Assembly: GCA_902489135.1 (NCBI GenBank)
Contig: CABTYW010000011.1
Span: 1 to 40,576 of the forward strand
Direction of reading: 5' to 3'
DNA length: 40,576 nt
DNA from: an uncultured Synergistaceae bacterium
GTDB taxonomy: Bacteria > Synergistota > Synergistia > Synergistales > Dethiosulfovibrionaceae
Shown here: positions 16,193 to 24,631 of the stretch, piece by piece
Position numbering within the stretch: the stretch's first letter is position 1
How the letters are laid out: the number at the start of each line of letters is the position of its first letter
Program-made: the position numbers and the translations under genes
Notes under the pieces: generated by a model
Told to the model about the DNA's origin: nothing
Database searches by the model: none
Seen by the model: only the letters and a program-made list of their open reading frames with translations

Positions 16193-17005
16193 TCAGGCGT
16201 CGGGGCCCACTTCGCCCATGGCGGCCACCGCCGTCGCTCCGCCCAGAGAAACGCGGTAGCTCAGAGCGTCGAGCCGTTGGAAGGCGATGCGATTGACGCC
16301 TCCGGGATTGGCGACGTCAACGGGACTTTCCATGTGCAGAACCGCGTTGGCCGAAAGCGCCGCCGCGGCGCAGCCCGTGCCGCAGGAGTCCGTAAGGTCT
16401 TCAACGCCGCGCTCATAGGTGACCGCTTCGATTTCGCCGCGCCCCGCAGGGCGCGCGAAGGTGACGTTGGTACCGCCGGGAAACAGATCGGCGTGTCGAA
16501 AGGCCCGTCCCACGTCCAGCATTTCCCGTCGGCTCAGGCGGTCTCCCGGAAAGATCACCAGATGGGGAACGCCTGCCGTCAAAAAGCACGTCCGATATTC
16601 AGTGCCCTCCCGCGAAAGAGGGCGATCGATCCATCCGTTCTCAAAGGAAATTCTGCCGAGGTCAATGCGGACGAAATTCCCTTCCACGGAGGCGCCGATC
16701 GTGCCCGCCAGCGTTTCAAAAGTCATTTTCGCCGGAGCGATGCCCTTTTCGAAGGCGAAACGGGCCATGCATCGCGCGCCGTTTCCGCACATCTCCGCTT
16801 CCGAGCCGTCGGCATTGAAAAGCCGCATTTTGAAGTTGGCGCAGTTGGACGGCGCCAGCACCAGAAGCCCGTCGGCTCCGATGGAAGCCCGTCGGCGGCA
16901 CAGACGGCGGGCCAGAGCCGACAGCTCTTCGTCGTCTTCGCCGCCCGTCGGCGCGAGAATTGTGATAAAATCGTTGCCGTTGCCGTTGATCTTCCAGAAT
17001 TCCAT
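16193..17005 (-). CDS. dapF: Diaminopimelate epimerase
   Basis: Converts LL- to meso-diaminopimelate for peptidoglycan and lysine, in the cytoplasm, with a two-cysteine, cofactor-free mechanism. 270 residues, standard length. Both catalytic cysteines are present: Cys73 in EMCGNGARC and Cys208 in DSCGTGCAAA. The N-terminal KINGNGNDF and the C-terminal GGATAVAAMGEV also fit the family. The second-site context reads EDLTDSCGTG where many homologues have GETLACGTG, a tolerated variation. ATG at 17005. It is divergent from the dnaJ-like gene and heads a minus-strand run with the small acidic gene and probably dgkA. Confidence 0.95.
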   Translation of the reverse strand: MEFWKINGNGNDFITILAPTGGEDDEELSALARRLCRRRASIGADGLLVLAPSNCANFKMRLFNADGSEAEMCGNGARCMARFAFEKGIAPAKMTFETLAGTIGASVEGNFVRIDLGRISFENGWIDRPLSREGTEYRTCFLTAGVPHLVIFPGDRLSRREMLDVGRAFRHADLFPGGTNVTFARPAGRGEIEAVTYERGVEDLTDSCGTGCAAAALSANAVLHMESPVDVANPGGVNRIAFQRLDALSYRVSLGGATAVAAMGEVGPDA

Positions 17006-17114
17006 GGAACCACCGTCCTGAGATTATTCTATCGCATGACGGGCGGTCTGTCCAAAAGAAAATAAAGAAAGAGAAAAAGCCGAAATCCGCGCGCGTCCTC
17101 CCGACCTTTTCCTC

Positions 17115-17143
17115 TGGACAAAGAAAAGCCAGTAATATATAAT
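17115..17143 (+). promoter_or_regulatory. Sigma-70-type promoter of the J-domain chaperone gene
   Basis: TGGACA (17115-17120), 17-nt spacer, perfect TATAAT (17138-17143). It lies 55 nt before the ATG at 17199. No CIRCE-like or heat-shock element was seen next to it. Confidence 0.8.
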
Positions 17144-17198
17144 ATGGTCAGCTTTGGTTAGACATTATTTGAGCGGTCTGACCGGGAGGTGTTCAACC

Positions 17199-18122
17199 AT
17201 GAGTGTTGCCTACAAAGATTATTATGAAATTCTCGGCCTCTCCAAAAACGCCACAGAGCCGGAAATCAAGAAAGCCTATCGGAGACTTGCAAAAAAATAT
17301 CACCCCGACGTCAATAAAGCCCCCGATGCCGAGCAGAAATATAAAGACGTCAATGAAGCCTACGAGGTGCTTCACGACCCGGAAAAACGGCAGAAATACG
17401 ACGCCCTGGGCCCCAACTGGCAGGCAGGACAGCAGTTCGGAGGACAGGGATTTCCCGGCGGCGGCGTTCACATGGAATTCGGCGACGACGGCCGCGGCTT
17501 CAGCGATTTCTTCAGGACGATTTTCGGCTCCATGGCCGGCGGCGCCGGAGGATTTGACGCCGCAGACCTTTTCGGCGGAAGGGCGCGCAGCCGCGCCAGC
17601 CGCGGCGCCGACAGCGAAGTTCAAATCACCCTGTCGCTGCATGACGTCATGAGCGCTCCTATGACGCGGCGTCTGACGCTGCAGGGACCAAGCGGTTCCC
17701 GCGACATCGAGGTCAACCTGCCGCGCGGCATCCGCGAGGGCTCGCGTCTCAAACTGCGCGGCCAGGGAGGCGAAGGGCGCAACGGCGGAGAACGGGGCGA
17801 CCTTTACGTGGTCGTTCACATCGCCGCCGATCCCCGCTTTGAACTCAACGGCTACGACCTGAACACCGACGTCAGCGTAGATCCCTGGGAAGCCGTTCTC
17901 GGCGGCACCGCCGACGTGATCACGCCCGACGGCGTCGTGAAAGTGAAAGTTCCGGCCGGCGCGCAGAGCGGCACGCGCCTTCGCCTCCACGGCAAAGGAC
18001 TGCCCATGCGCGGCACCAACCTGAGAGGAGATCTCTATGCGCGCATGGTCATCACCGTGCCCGGGCAGATTTCGGCGCGCGAACGGGAACTGTGGGAGCA
18101 GTTGCGGCAGCTCCACCGATAG
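17199..18122 (+). CDS. CbpA-type DnaJ co-chaperone (no zinc finger)
   Basis: 307 residues; ATG at 17199 with GGGAGGT 8 nt upstream. The J domain covers about 7-70 with HPD at 35-37 (KKYHPDVNKA), the contact that stimulates DnaK ATPase. A Gly/Phe-rich linker follows (GGQGFPGGGVH, GSMAGGAGGFD). The two beta-barrel client-binding domains follow directly (EVNLPRGIREGSRLKLRGQG, then VKVKVPAGAQSGTRLRLHGK). The CxxCxGxG zinc-finger repeats of true DnaJ are absent, which makes this a class B/CbpA-like co-chaperone. Single-gene unit with its own promoter and terminator, so it is not in a dnaK operon here. Confidence 0.92.
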   Translation: MSVAYKDYYEILGLSKNATEPEIKKAYRRLAKKYHPDVNKAPDAEQKYKDVNEAYEVLHDPEKRQKYDALGPNWQAGQQFGGQGFPGGGVHMEFGDDGRGFSDFFRTIFGSMAGGAGGFDAADLFGGRARSRASRGADSEVQITLSLHDVMSAPMTRRLTLQGPSGSRDIEVNLPRGIREGSRLKLRGQGGEGRNGGERGDLYVVVHIAADPRFELNGYDLNTDVSVDPWEAVLGGTADVITPDGVVKVKVPAGAQSGTRLRLHGKGLPMRGTNLRGDLYARMVITVPGQISARERELWEQLRQLHR

Positions 18123-18131
18123 ACGTAACAG

Positions 18132-18167
18132 GCGGAGACGGCGGAATTTTCCCCCTCCGCTTTTTTT
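18132..18167 (+). terminator. Intrinsic terminator after the J-domain gene
   Basis: GCGGAG (18132-18137) can pair with CTCCGC (18155-18160), or GCGGA (18141-18145) with TCCGC; seven T follow (18161-18167). Confidence 0.75.
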
Positions 18168-18356
18168 GCCGCCGGGATTTCCGGGCACAAAAACTTTCCC
18201 GTGAGGGCGTGCAAAAAATTTTGCCGCTTAAGGGTCGGCAAAGTGAACTCAACGAAGAAAAATTTCAAGGACGGGAACGGGGAAGTTATATGTAATTAAA
18301 TGAGTCGAATATATGCCGTTTGGTGCCTAACGAAAGAATTCACATGGAGCGGCCTA

Positions 18357-18365
18357 TGTTATAAT
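18357..18365 (+). promoter_or_regulatory. Extended -10 promoter of the superoxide reductase gene
   Basis: TGTTATAAT combines a perfect TATAAT (18360-18365) with a TGn extension. A weak AATTCA lies 17 nt upstream. Two direct repeats GGGTCGG (18371-18377 and 18386-18392) lie just downstream, in the early transcribed region. Confidence 0.6.
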
Positions 18366-18435
18366 GAAATGGGTCGGCCTCAGAGGGGTCGGTATTTTTA
18401 GAAGAGGGATTTAAGAAAAAGAGGAGGTTTTACAG

Positions 18436-18804
18436 ATGAAAATTGGCGATCTGATTCAGAGCGGCGACTGGAAAGGCGAGAAGCACGTTCCTGTCATCGA
18501 AGCTCCCGAGACAGTGAAGGCGGGAGAGAGCCTTTGCGTAGAGCTGAGCGTGGGCAAGGAAATCGCCCATCCCAACACGCCCGAACACCACATCAGCTGG
18601 ATCAAGCTTTACTTCAAGGCGGCTTCGGGCAAATTCGCCGTCCAGCTGGGCGAGCTGAAGTTCGACGTGCACGGCGACATGGCCGTCAATCCCGCGGGCT
18701 GCCTTTCGGTGAAGCTCAAGGAGTCGGGCACTTTGGTGGCTGTTTCCTACTGCAACCTCCACGGTCTGTGGGAGTCCTCCAAGGAAATCAGCGTTCAGGC
18801 CTAG
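18436..18804 (+). CDS. Superoxide reductase, one-iron (neelaredoxin) type
   Basis: Reduces superoxide to hydrogen peroxide in the cytoplasm using electrons from rubredoxin-like donors; an oxygen-defence enzyme of anaerobes. 122 residues. The catalytic ferrous centre ligands are all present: His17 (EKHVP, with Glu15 next to it), His45 and His51 (AHPNTPEHHISWI), Cys106 and His109 (YCNLHG). The N-terminal desulforedoxin domain with its four-Cys rubredoxin-like site is absent, so this is the 1Fe class. ATG with GAGGAGGT 7 nt upstream. Monocistronic, with an extended -10 promoter and two terminator hairpins. Confidence 0.95.
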   Translation: MKIGDLIQSGDWKGEKHVPVIEAPETVKAGESLCVELSVGKEIAHPNTPEHHISWIKLYFKAASGKFAVQLGELKFDVHGDMAVNPAGCLSVKLKESGTLVAVSYCNLHGLWESSKEISVQA

Positions 18805-18831
18805 CCACATACAGCGTATTGAACTGAACGA

Positions 18832-18870
18832 AATCGGCGCGCGCGAAGTCTTCGCGCGCGCCGATTCTTT
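18832..18870 (+). terminator. Strong stem-loop after superoxide reductase
   Basis: A perfect 16-bp stem, 18832-18847 with 18851-18866, 3-nt GTC loop, built of alternating GC, followed by CTTT. Confidence 0.85.
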
Positions 18871-18880
18871 GACAGGATAA

Positions 18881-18907
18881 AAAGCCGCCGGCACGGCCGG
18901 CGGCTTT
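18881..18907. terminator. Bidirectional terminator between convergent genes
   Basis: AAAGCCGCCGGC (18881-18892) with GCCGGCGGCTTT (18896-18907), 3-nt loop. A/T runs on both sides let it stop transcripts from superoxide reductase and from the YjiM-like gene whose stop is at 18941. Confidence 0.85.
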
Positions 18908-18940
18908 GATTTTGCCCATTTTGCCCGAAAGCGACGGGGC

Positions 18941-20083
18941 TTACAGCATTTCGACGAAGGCGCCCACGCGGGTGGACAGCTGTTCCTTGTCGTTTTCCGA
19001 GAAATCGGTTTCCACGGCCATATAGCTCTTTCCCAAACGGTGAACCAGCTCGCGGATGGTCTTGTTCTCCACGGAGTAGGTGAGGCAGTTGGTCAGCGAC
19101 ATGTCCAAAACGCCCTGAACGCGGTATTTCTCCATAAGGGAAGTGAGGGAGTTGAGCCGCGAGGTGTTGGGGCTCATGACGGAGCAGCCGATGCTCAGAT
19201 ATTTTTCGGCAATGGCCTCCATAGGCGGTTTGTCCTCGTCCACCAAATAGCCCAGTTCCTTTTCTCCGCCGCAGTTTTCGAAGCACACCACCAGGGCGCC
19301 TGCCCCTTCCACGGCTTCGATGACCTTGGGGACGCCGCTGATGGGGCATCCCGTGATCAGGACGCGGGGACGTCCGCCCAGTCCGCGATCCTCGCCCGCT
19401 TCGGCCGCCGCTTTGATGTCGGCGACCTGCTCATTCAGCCATGTGACGGCCGTTTCTTTGTCGAAGTGGGTGTTCATGTACTCCGTGAATTCCCAGATCT
19501 CGTGGCCCGTCAGAGGGGGATTTTCCATGGCGGACAGCGCCCACAGGCTTTTCAGCGCTCTGCGTTCAAAGTTGCGGAGTTTGACGGCGTCGCGCAGTTT
19601 TTCGTCGGTCACGGCGATGCCGGTGAGCTTTTCGAGTTCAGTCTTGAAGTTTTCCAGCTCTTTTCTAAAGATGTCCAGGTCTTCGGGGCGGTCGTTGCGC
19701 TGAGGAATGGGCATGACGTAAACCTTTTTGAGACGGTTCAGCAACTCGTACATTTTCTTCTTGCCGTCGCAGGTGGTTTCGCCCACGACGAGATCGCAGA
19801 AGTGAAAGTAGGGGCAGGTGTCCAGCAGAGCGTGACCGTAGCTGGCTTTAATGAGCGGGCACAGGGCGCGGGGCAGGTGCTCTTCGGCGGCGGCAATGGG
19901 CTTCTGGCTTTTGGCGCACAGCGACGCCGAAACGGCGCCGGCCGCGTGAATGAGCTCCCACGGCACGAAAGTGCAGTAGGTTCCCACGATGGGAACTCCC
20001 TTTTCGCTGATCTCCTTGATCAGCACCGGCCCGTCTTTGGCGTGGCTTCGCATTTCCTCAAGAATCTGTTCGATGGTTCTCAC
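18941..20083 (-). CDS. YjiM-like 2-hydroxyacyl-CoA dehydratase-family protein, probable double-cubane-cluster protein
   Basis: 380 residues from a GTG at 20083, preceded by GGGAGGG with 6-nt spacing; the start overlaps the activase stop as GTGA. It belongs to the HgdB/BcrB/FldC fold and, from memory, follows E. coli YjiM closely in VPIVGTYCTF, LCPLIKASYG, GETTCDGKKKMYE and the C-terminal QLSTRVGAFVEML. Candidate cluster cysteines include Cys37, Cys75 and Cys105. Only one dehydratase-type subunit is present and there is no neighbouring HgdA-type partner or CoA-transferase. That fits the homodimeric double-cubane proteins, known to bind an [8Fe-9S] cluster and reduce small substrates such as acetylene in vitro. 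Physiological substrate unknown; a true dehydratase role cannot be excluded. Confidence 0.85.
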   Translation of the reverse strand: MRTIEQILEEMRSHAKDGPVLIKEISEKGVPIVGTYCTFVPWELIHAAGAVSASLCAKSQKPIAAAEEHLPRALCPLIKASYGHALLDTCPYFHFCDLVVGETTCDGKKKMYELLNRLKKVYVMPIPQRNDRPEDLDIFRKELENFKTELEKLTGIAVTDEKLRDAVKLRNFERRALKSLWALSAMENPPLTGHEIWEFTEYMNTHFDKETAVTWLNEQVADIKAAAEAGEDRGLGGRPRVLITGCPISGVPKVIEAVEGAGALVVCFENCGGEKELGYLVDEDKPPMEAIAEKYLSIGCSVMSPNTSRLNSLTSLMEKYRVQGVLDMSLTNCLTYSVENKTIRELVHRLGKSYMAVETDFSENDKEQLSTRVGAFVEML

Positions 20084-20844
20084 TTTAAACCCTCCCAACC
20101 GATAAGCGCGGCGCCCAGAGCGCCGGCGAATTGTGACCTGTCGTTGACGTGGACGGGGCAGTTCAGCTCTTTTTCGAGAAAAAATTTCAGCGAGGAACTG
20201 CGCGACAAACCGCCGGAGAAGAACACCGGCGGTTTGAGGCCCACTTTGGCCAACATGCCCGCAGAGCGCGCGGCGATGCTTTTCAGCAGCCCCCGGGCGA
20301 TGTTCTCGCGCGGCACGCCCCGGGCGAGATTGCCGATGACTTCGCTTTCGGCGAAGACGGTGCACATGCTGGACAGCGGTTCGGTCTCGCCGTCCACGGG
20401 CACTGAACCGAACTCGTCGATGTCGTATTCCAGCGCGTGACACAGCACCTGAAAAAAACGCCCCGTCCCGGCGGCGCATTTGTCGTTCATGGCGAAATCG
20501 TTGACCTCTCCCGAAGGCCCCAGAAGGATGACCTTGCTGTCCTGTCCTCCGATGTCCAGCACGGTTCGGGCCTGAGGGCACAGTTCGTGGGCGCCGCGGG
20601 CGTGACAGGTGATTTCCGTGACGGCGCGGGCTCCCGAGACGGTTTTGCGCCCGTATCCCGTGGCGACGATGGTCAGCTCGTCGCGCAGGACGCTGCGGCG
20701 CTTTAAAAGCCAGGAGATCATGTTTTCGCCGGTCTCGCGGGGCGTCCACCCCGTAGGCACCAGCCCCCATTTCAGCGCTTTGCCGTTATAGAGGACGCCT
20801 TTGACGGCCGTCGAGCCGATGTCAATTCCCACTACAAACGCCAT
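20080..20844 (-). CDS. ATP-dependent activase/reductase of the dehydratase family (HgdC/YjiL-like)
   Basis: 254 residues, ASKHA-fold ATPase that forms a homodimer around one [4Fe-4S] cluster and pushes low-potential electrons into its partner at the cost of ATP. Nucleotide motifs: GIDIGSTAVKGVL (6-18), LDIGGQDSKVI (96-106) and FFSGGLSRS. The cluster ligands are Cys123 (NDKCAAGTGRFF) and Cys161 (SSMCTVFAESEV), both at family positions. It is first in a two-gene unit with the YjiM-like protein (4-bp GTGA overlap). A good promoter lies 37-64 nt upstream. Its target is almost certainly the adjacent protein. Confidence 0.92.
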   Translation of the reverse strand: MAFVVGIDIGSTAVKGVLYNGKALKWGLVPTGWTPRETGENMISWLLKRRSVLRDELTIVATGYGRKTVSGARAVTEITCHARGAHELCPQARTVLDIGGQDSKVILLGPSGEVNDFAMNDKCAAGTGRFFQVLCHALEYDIDEFGSVPVDGETEPLSSMCTVFAESEVIGNLARGVPRENIARGLLKSIAARSAGMLAKVGLKPPVFFSGGLSRSSSLKFFLEKELNCPVHVNDRSQFAGALGAALIGWEGLK

Positions 20845-20880
20845 GCCGTTCCCCCCATTTGAAGCAATAATTATATAATT

Positions 20881-20908
20881 ATTATAACTGAAGCTTTTGT
20901 GCTTTCAA
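20881..20908 (-). promoter_or_regulatory. Promoter of the activase/YjiM-like unit
   Basis: On the minus strand TTGAAA (20908-20903), 16-nt spacer, perfect TATAAT (20886-20881). An AT-rich near-palindrome (around 20868-20885) lies just downstream at the expected start site. Confidence 0.72.
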
Positions 20909-21001
20909 GCCCTCAATATGACTTAAAAGAAAGAAAGAATGTTCCTCGGTGAAGCGCCGGATTTACGCGGAGCCTTTGTTCCGAAGACTGCTTCAGGGTA
21001 T

Positions 21002-21042
21002 AAAAAGACCGCGCCGCATGGTTGAAGCGGCGCGGTCTTTTT
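21002..21042. terminator. Terminator after the UPF0182 gene
   Basis: A 16-bp stem (21002-21017 with 21027-21042), 9-nt loop, A run on the left and T run on the right. It lies 22 nt after the UPF0182 stop on the minus strand and works in both directions. Confidence 0.9.
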
Positions 21043-21064
21043 TTTCAGGGCGAGGTGAGCGCGA

Positions 21065-23965
21065 TCAGTCAATTCCCTCGGGAAACATGGCGTTCAGCGA
21101 TTTTTCGAGGTCGTTCATGGCTTCGCCGTAGGAATTCCAATCGGCCTCTTTCAGTGCCCGCTGAGAACGGCTCCATGCGTTCCTGGCTTGCTGTGCCAGG
21201 CTTCGCAGCCTGGAGTCGTCGGTGACATGCGGCGCCGCTTCGCCTCCGGGCGCCGTGAATGAATTCTCGCGGGCTTCGGGAGCGGACGTCTCTTCGCTTC
21301 GGGAGCGCAGCAGCTTTTGAAGGGCGCCGTCAAAGCTTTCGTCCCAGACCACGCGGCCTCCGCTTGAAAGGATGACGCGCTTCAGTTCGGGCAAATCGCT
21401 CTGGCTGGCTTTGAGATAGAGCGGCCGCACGTAAAGCAGCGAATTGTTCACGGGCACCACCAGCAAATGTCCCATAATGACGTCGCTGCCTCTCTGCGAC
21501 CACAGAGAGAGCTGCGCGGAGATCTCCGGCGTCTGATTGATGAGCGCGCTGATCTGGTTGGGGCCGTAAATCAACGTCTGCTTGGGGAAACGGTAGAGCA
21601 TGAGCTTGCCGTAATTCTCTCCGTCGCAGCGCCCCGCCATCCAGGCGATCATGTTGTCGCGGCCGATGGGCGTGTAGGGCGTCATCATCAGGAACTCCGG
21701 CTTTTTCTCGCCCAAAAGCTTGTTCATCACATAGTAGGACGACAGAGTGCTCTGCTGCATCAGAAGCTGGTCTGAAGAGGCGACGTCGGTTTGCAGCGTG
21801 TTCCATACGTCCTCCTTGTTGTAGAAGGTATTGGCGTCGCTCATGTGATAGGTGCAGTAGATGTCCGCCTGAAGTGAAAACAGGTCGCGGGCGTAGCGCA
21901 GATGGGCGCGGAGTGCCGGAGAAATTTCGTCGGCGGGGCTGAAGAGCGTCGGGAAAATGGACTGCCAGCACTGAATGACGGGATCGTCGGGCTCCACTAC
22001 ATAAAATTTCATATGGCCGTCATAGGCGTCGACGGTGCACTTGACGCTGTTGCGCACGTAGTTGATGCCGCCTTCGATGCGTCCGCGGCGGTAGCGGCGG
22101 CCCACGGGCTCGGAGTAGGGGTAGCGCGTCGACGTGGTGTAGGCGTCAACGATCCAGACGATGTGCCCGTCGATGACGGCGATGTAGGGATCGGAATCGT
22201 AGGTCAGAAAGGGCGCGGCGCGGCTGAGGCGGGAGCGGATATTGCGGTCGTAAATGACGCGGCTGTCCTTGCGGAACACGTCGGAGAACAGAATTTTCGA
22301 GTCGCCGAAGGCCAGCGTGTAGACCAGGCGCCGCCACAGCGAGCCGATGGGCACGCCGCCGTCGCCCTCGTAGGTGCTGCGGGCGTTGGATTCTCCCATG
22401 GGGTAGTCAAATTCTTTGACGCTGGTTTTCACGAAGGCGTAGCTCATGGGATTTTCGCCGAAGTAGATCTGCGGGCGGTGGATGGGGATGTCCACGCTGC
22501 TCACCGGCGGAAGGTCTCTGATGAGCAGGTCGGGCTGGCCGTTTTGTCCCACGTCGCGCGCGCCGTTCATGACGATGCCGTAGCCGTGGGTGAACTCAAG
22601 GTGCTGATTGACCCACGTGCGGTTCTGCATGCCGCTCATGTCAAGCTCGCGGGGCGCCAGCATCACCTGGCGCATTTTGCCGTTGATGGTGTAGCGGTCG
22701 ATGTCTATGGCCGAAAAATCGTAGTAGCTGCGGATTTCCTGAAGCTGCTTGTAGCTGCGCAGCAGCGCGCGGTAGTCCCACAGCCGCATGTTTTCCAGCG
22801 TTTCGGCGTCGGCGTTCACGTCGTCCTGTGTCAGCCCCGTGTCGGGCGTCAGCTCGCTGATCTCGATGTGGTCCATGTCGTAAGCGTGAAGGGTGGCTTT
22901 AATGTTGTTGCCGATGTATTCTTTTTCCTTCTCGAACTCGTTGGGCACCACGATGTAACGCTGCACCAGTTCGGGATAGAGGCCGCGCAGCAGCACGTGA
23001 GCGGCGAGGAAAACGCCCAGGATGATGCCGATGAACTTCCAGCCGCGGTCGCTTTTCATGGCGAAGAGCAGCAGCCCCGAGGCCGCGAAGGACAGCGCCG
23101 CCAGCACGGTCTGCGCCGGCAGCGTCGCGTGAATGTCCGTATAGCCCGGGCCGAAGACCACGCCGTTGGGATTGTAGAGCAGCATATAGCGCGCCAGAAC
23201 GAAGGAGCAGCCCCAGCAGGCCGTCAGCGCGGCGCCCAGAGCGAGCAGGTGAAGCCGAACGGCGCGGGGCAGAGCAAAGTCGCCGTCGTGGATTTTGTCC
23301 ATGAGCAGCATGGCGTAGGCGGCGCCGCAGACGATGAGCACGTTCATCAGAAGGCCCGTCAGCCATTCCTGAAGAAAGTTCCAGAAGGGCAGGGAAAACA
23401 GATAGAAGCCGACGTCCTTTCCGAAGATGGCGTCGTCGATACCGAATGTTCCCCCGTGCAGAAACTGGAGCACCATCTGCCACTTTCCCATGGAATCCGT
23501 ACCGGCGCTGACGGCCATAAACAGTCCCAGTACCATGGGGATCCAGCGGGAGAAGGGATGTTCCAGAACCGTGGACAGCACGCCGTCGTTTTGAGGCAGA
23601 TTTTTGGCGGTGCGCACCATGACGGCCAGATTGGGATAAACCACGGCGAAAGCCAGAGCGGAGAAAGCGCCCAGAAGAATCCACTGCGGCAGAAGGCGCG
23701 CCCAGAACACCGACGTGAGCTTTTCAGCTTCGTACCAGTAATAATCGGCCAAAAAATTGGCGAGGGCGGGAAACAGGAAGATCAGAACGGCAAGGCACAG
23801 CAGCAGCACCACGGTCTTGGGGCGCAGCTTCAGGCTCAGGCGAGGCCGCTCAGGCCGATTTTCCTCCGAAGACGGCGACGTTCGCCTTCCGAAGGGAAAG
23901 CTGTCGAAGGGGAAGCCCGAAAAGGGGCCGTTTCCGTTTTGAGGGTTCCAGTTGGGAAATGACAT
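21065..23965 (-). CDS. UPF0182 family large membrane protein
   Basis: 966 residues; ATG at 23965 with AAGGAGG 6 nt upstream. A Pro/Asn-rich cytoplasmic N-terminus (1-50) is followed by about seven membrane segments (50-330, first VVLLLCLAVLIFLFPALANF, then DYYWYEAEKL). A very large soluble domain on the outer face of the membrane follows (about 340-880, with NGKMRQVMLAPRELD, and TWVNQHLEFTHGYGIVMNGA). The acidic C-terminal tail (from about 890) is rich in Ala/Glu/Arg and likely helical. This order and length are typical of COG1615/UPF0182, which is widespread in Actinobacteria, Cyanobacteria and some anaerobes but of unknown function. It stands alone with its own terminator. Confidence 0.93.
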   Translation of the reverse strand: MSFPNWNPQNGNGPFSGFPFDSFPFGRRTSPSSEENRPERPRLSLKLRPKTVVLLLCLAVLIFLFPALANFLADYYWYEAEKLTSVFWARLLPQWILLGAFSALAFAVVYPNLAVMVRTAKNLPQNDGVLSTVLEHPFSRWIPMVLGLFMAVSAGTDSMGKWQMVLQFLHGGTFGIDDAIFGKDVGFYLFSLPFWNFLQEWLTGLLMNVLIVCGAAYAMLLMDKIHDGDFALPRAVRLHLLALGAALTACWGCSFVLARYMLLYNPNGVVFGPGYTDIHATLPAQTVLAALSFAASGLLLFAMKSDRGWKFIGIILGVFLAAHVLLRGLYPELVQRYIVVPNEFEKEKEYIGNNIKATLHAYDMDHIEISELTPDTGLTQDDVNADAETLENMRLWDYRALLRSYKQLQEIRSYYDFSAIDIDRYTINGKMRQVMLAPRELDMSGMQNRTWVNQHLEFTHGYGIVMNGARDVGQNGQPDLLIRDLPPVSSVDIPIHRPQIYFGENPMSYAFVKTSVKEFDYPMGESNARSTYEGDGGVPIGSLWRRLVYTLAFGDSKILFSDVFRKDSRVIYDRNIRSRLSRAAPFLTYDSDPYIAVIDGHIVWIVDAYTTSTRYPYSEPVGRRYRRGRIEGGINYVRNSVKCTVDAYDGHMKFYVVEPDDPVIQCWQSIFPTLFSPADEISPALRAHLRYARDLFSLQADIYCTYHMSDANTFYNKEDVWNTLQTDVASSDQLLMQQSTLSSYYVMNKLLGEKKPEFLMMTPYTPIGRDNMIAWMAGRCDGENYGKLMLYRFPKQTLIYGPNQISALINQTPEISAQLSLWSQRGSDVIMGHLLVVPVNNSLLYVRPLYLKASQSDLPELKRVILSSGGRVVWDESFDGALQKLLRSRSEETSAPEARENSFTAPGGEAAPHVTDDSRLRSLAQQARNAWSRSQRALKEADWNSYGEAMNDLEKSLNAMFPEGID

Positions 23966-24631
23966 GTCATGCCTCCTTGGCGTTCAGCGACGTTGTGTCG
24001 CTTTGTTCTCGGAAGTCCTTGCGGTGCGCCGCGAAGAAGCGGGCGCAGGTCCTGACGCAGGGCAGCTCATTTCACTGTCGAAGGCGCACGGGGTTTTCAT
24101 CGAGATGGTACATTCTTGCGCCCCCAAGGGAAAGCAGGAAGGGCGAATGAGTCGCCACGATAAACCGGCCGCTGAAAAAACGCGCGCGGTCATGGAAAAA
24201 ATCCCTCAGTTCCCGCTGACGCTGAGGTGAAACACTGTTTTCAGGCTCATCCGGAAGATAAAGCTTTTTCGGCGATTTTCCGCGTCAAATACAGAAAAGC
24301 GCTTTCACCGTCGGAGCGCTCGCGAAGGGTTTTCCGGCGAAAACGCGCCAAGAGAGCGCGACAGAGTCTTTCGGCGCGTCGCGCTGACTCGCCGGCGTTT
24401 TTCGTAATCGTCAGGGGACCTGAAACGGAACTCGGCGTACGTTCCCTGTCGATATTCCTCCGTCAGGTCTTCCCCCTCGGCGGCGTATTTTCGCTGAATT
24501 GGAGGCGGGGCCGGCCGCGTCGCGCCATAACCGCCGAAGGGATGGTAGGAATCATAGCAGGTTAGGGTCTCTGTCCGGAAAAAGTTCTCTTCCGCTTCGC
24601 TGCCCTTGAAAATCAAAACTTTTCAGATAGA
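23966..24631. other. Intergenic stretch without a convincing gene
   Basis: About 660 nt between two minus-strand genes. Open frames on both strands (for instance plus 23952-24230 and minus 24305-24616) lack good ribosome sites, have weak codon-position bias and give Arg/Pro-rich translations without motifs. It should hold the UPF0182 promoter, but no strong pair was seen. It could be decayed coding sequence. Confidence 0.3.

Noticed and set aside
21902..23962. 686-residue open frame on plus, opposite UPF0182
   Set aside because: Antisense to a secure UPF0182 gene; translation is His/Val/Ala-rich without motifs.
24305..24616. 103-residue minus-strand frame (TTG start) just below the DUF2993-like gene
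   Set aside because: No Shine-Dalgarno, weak codon-position bias and Pro/Arg-rich translation.
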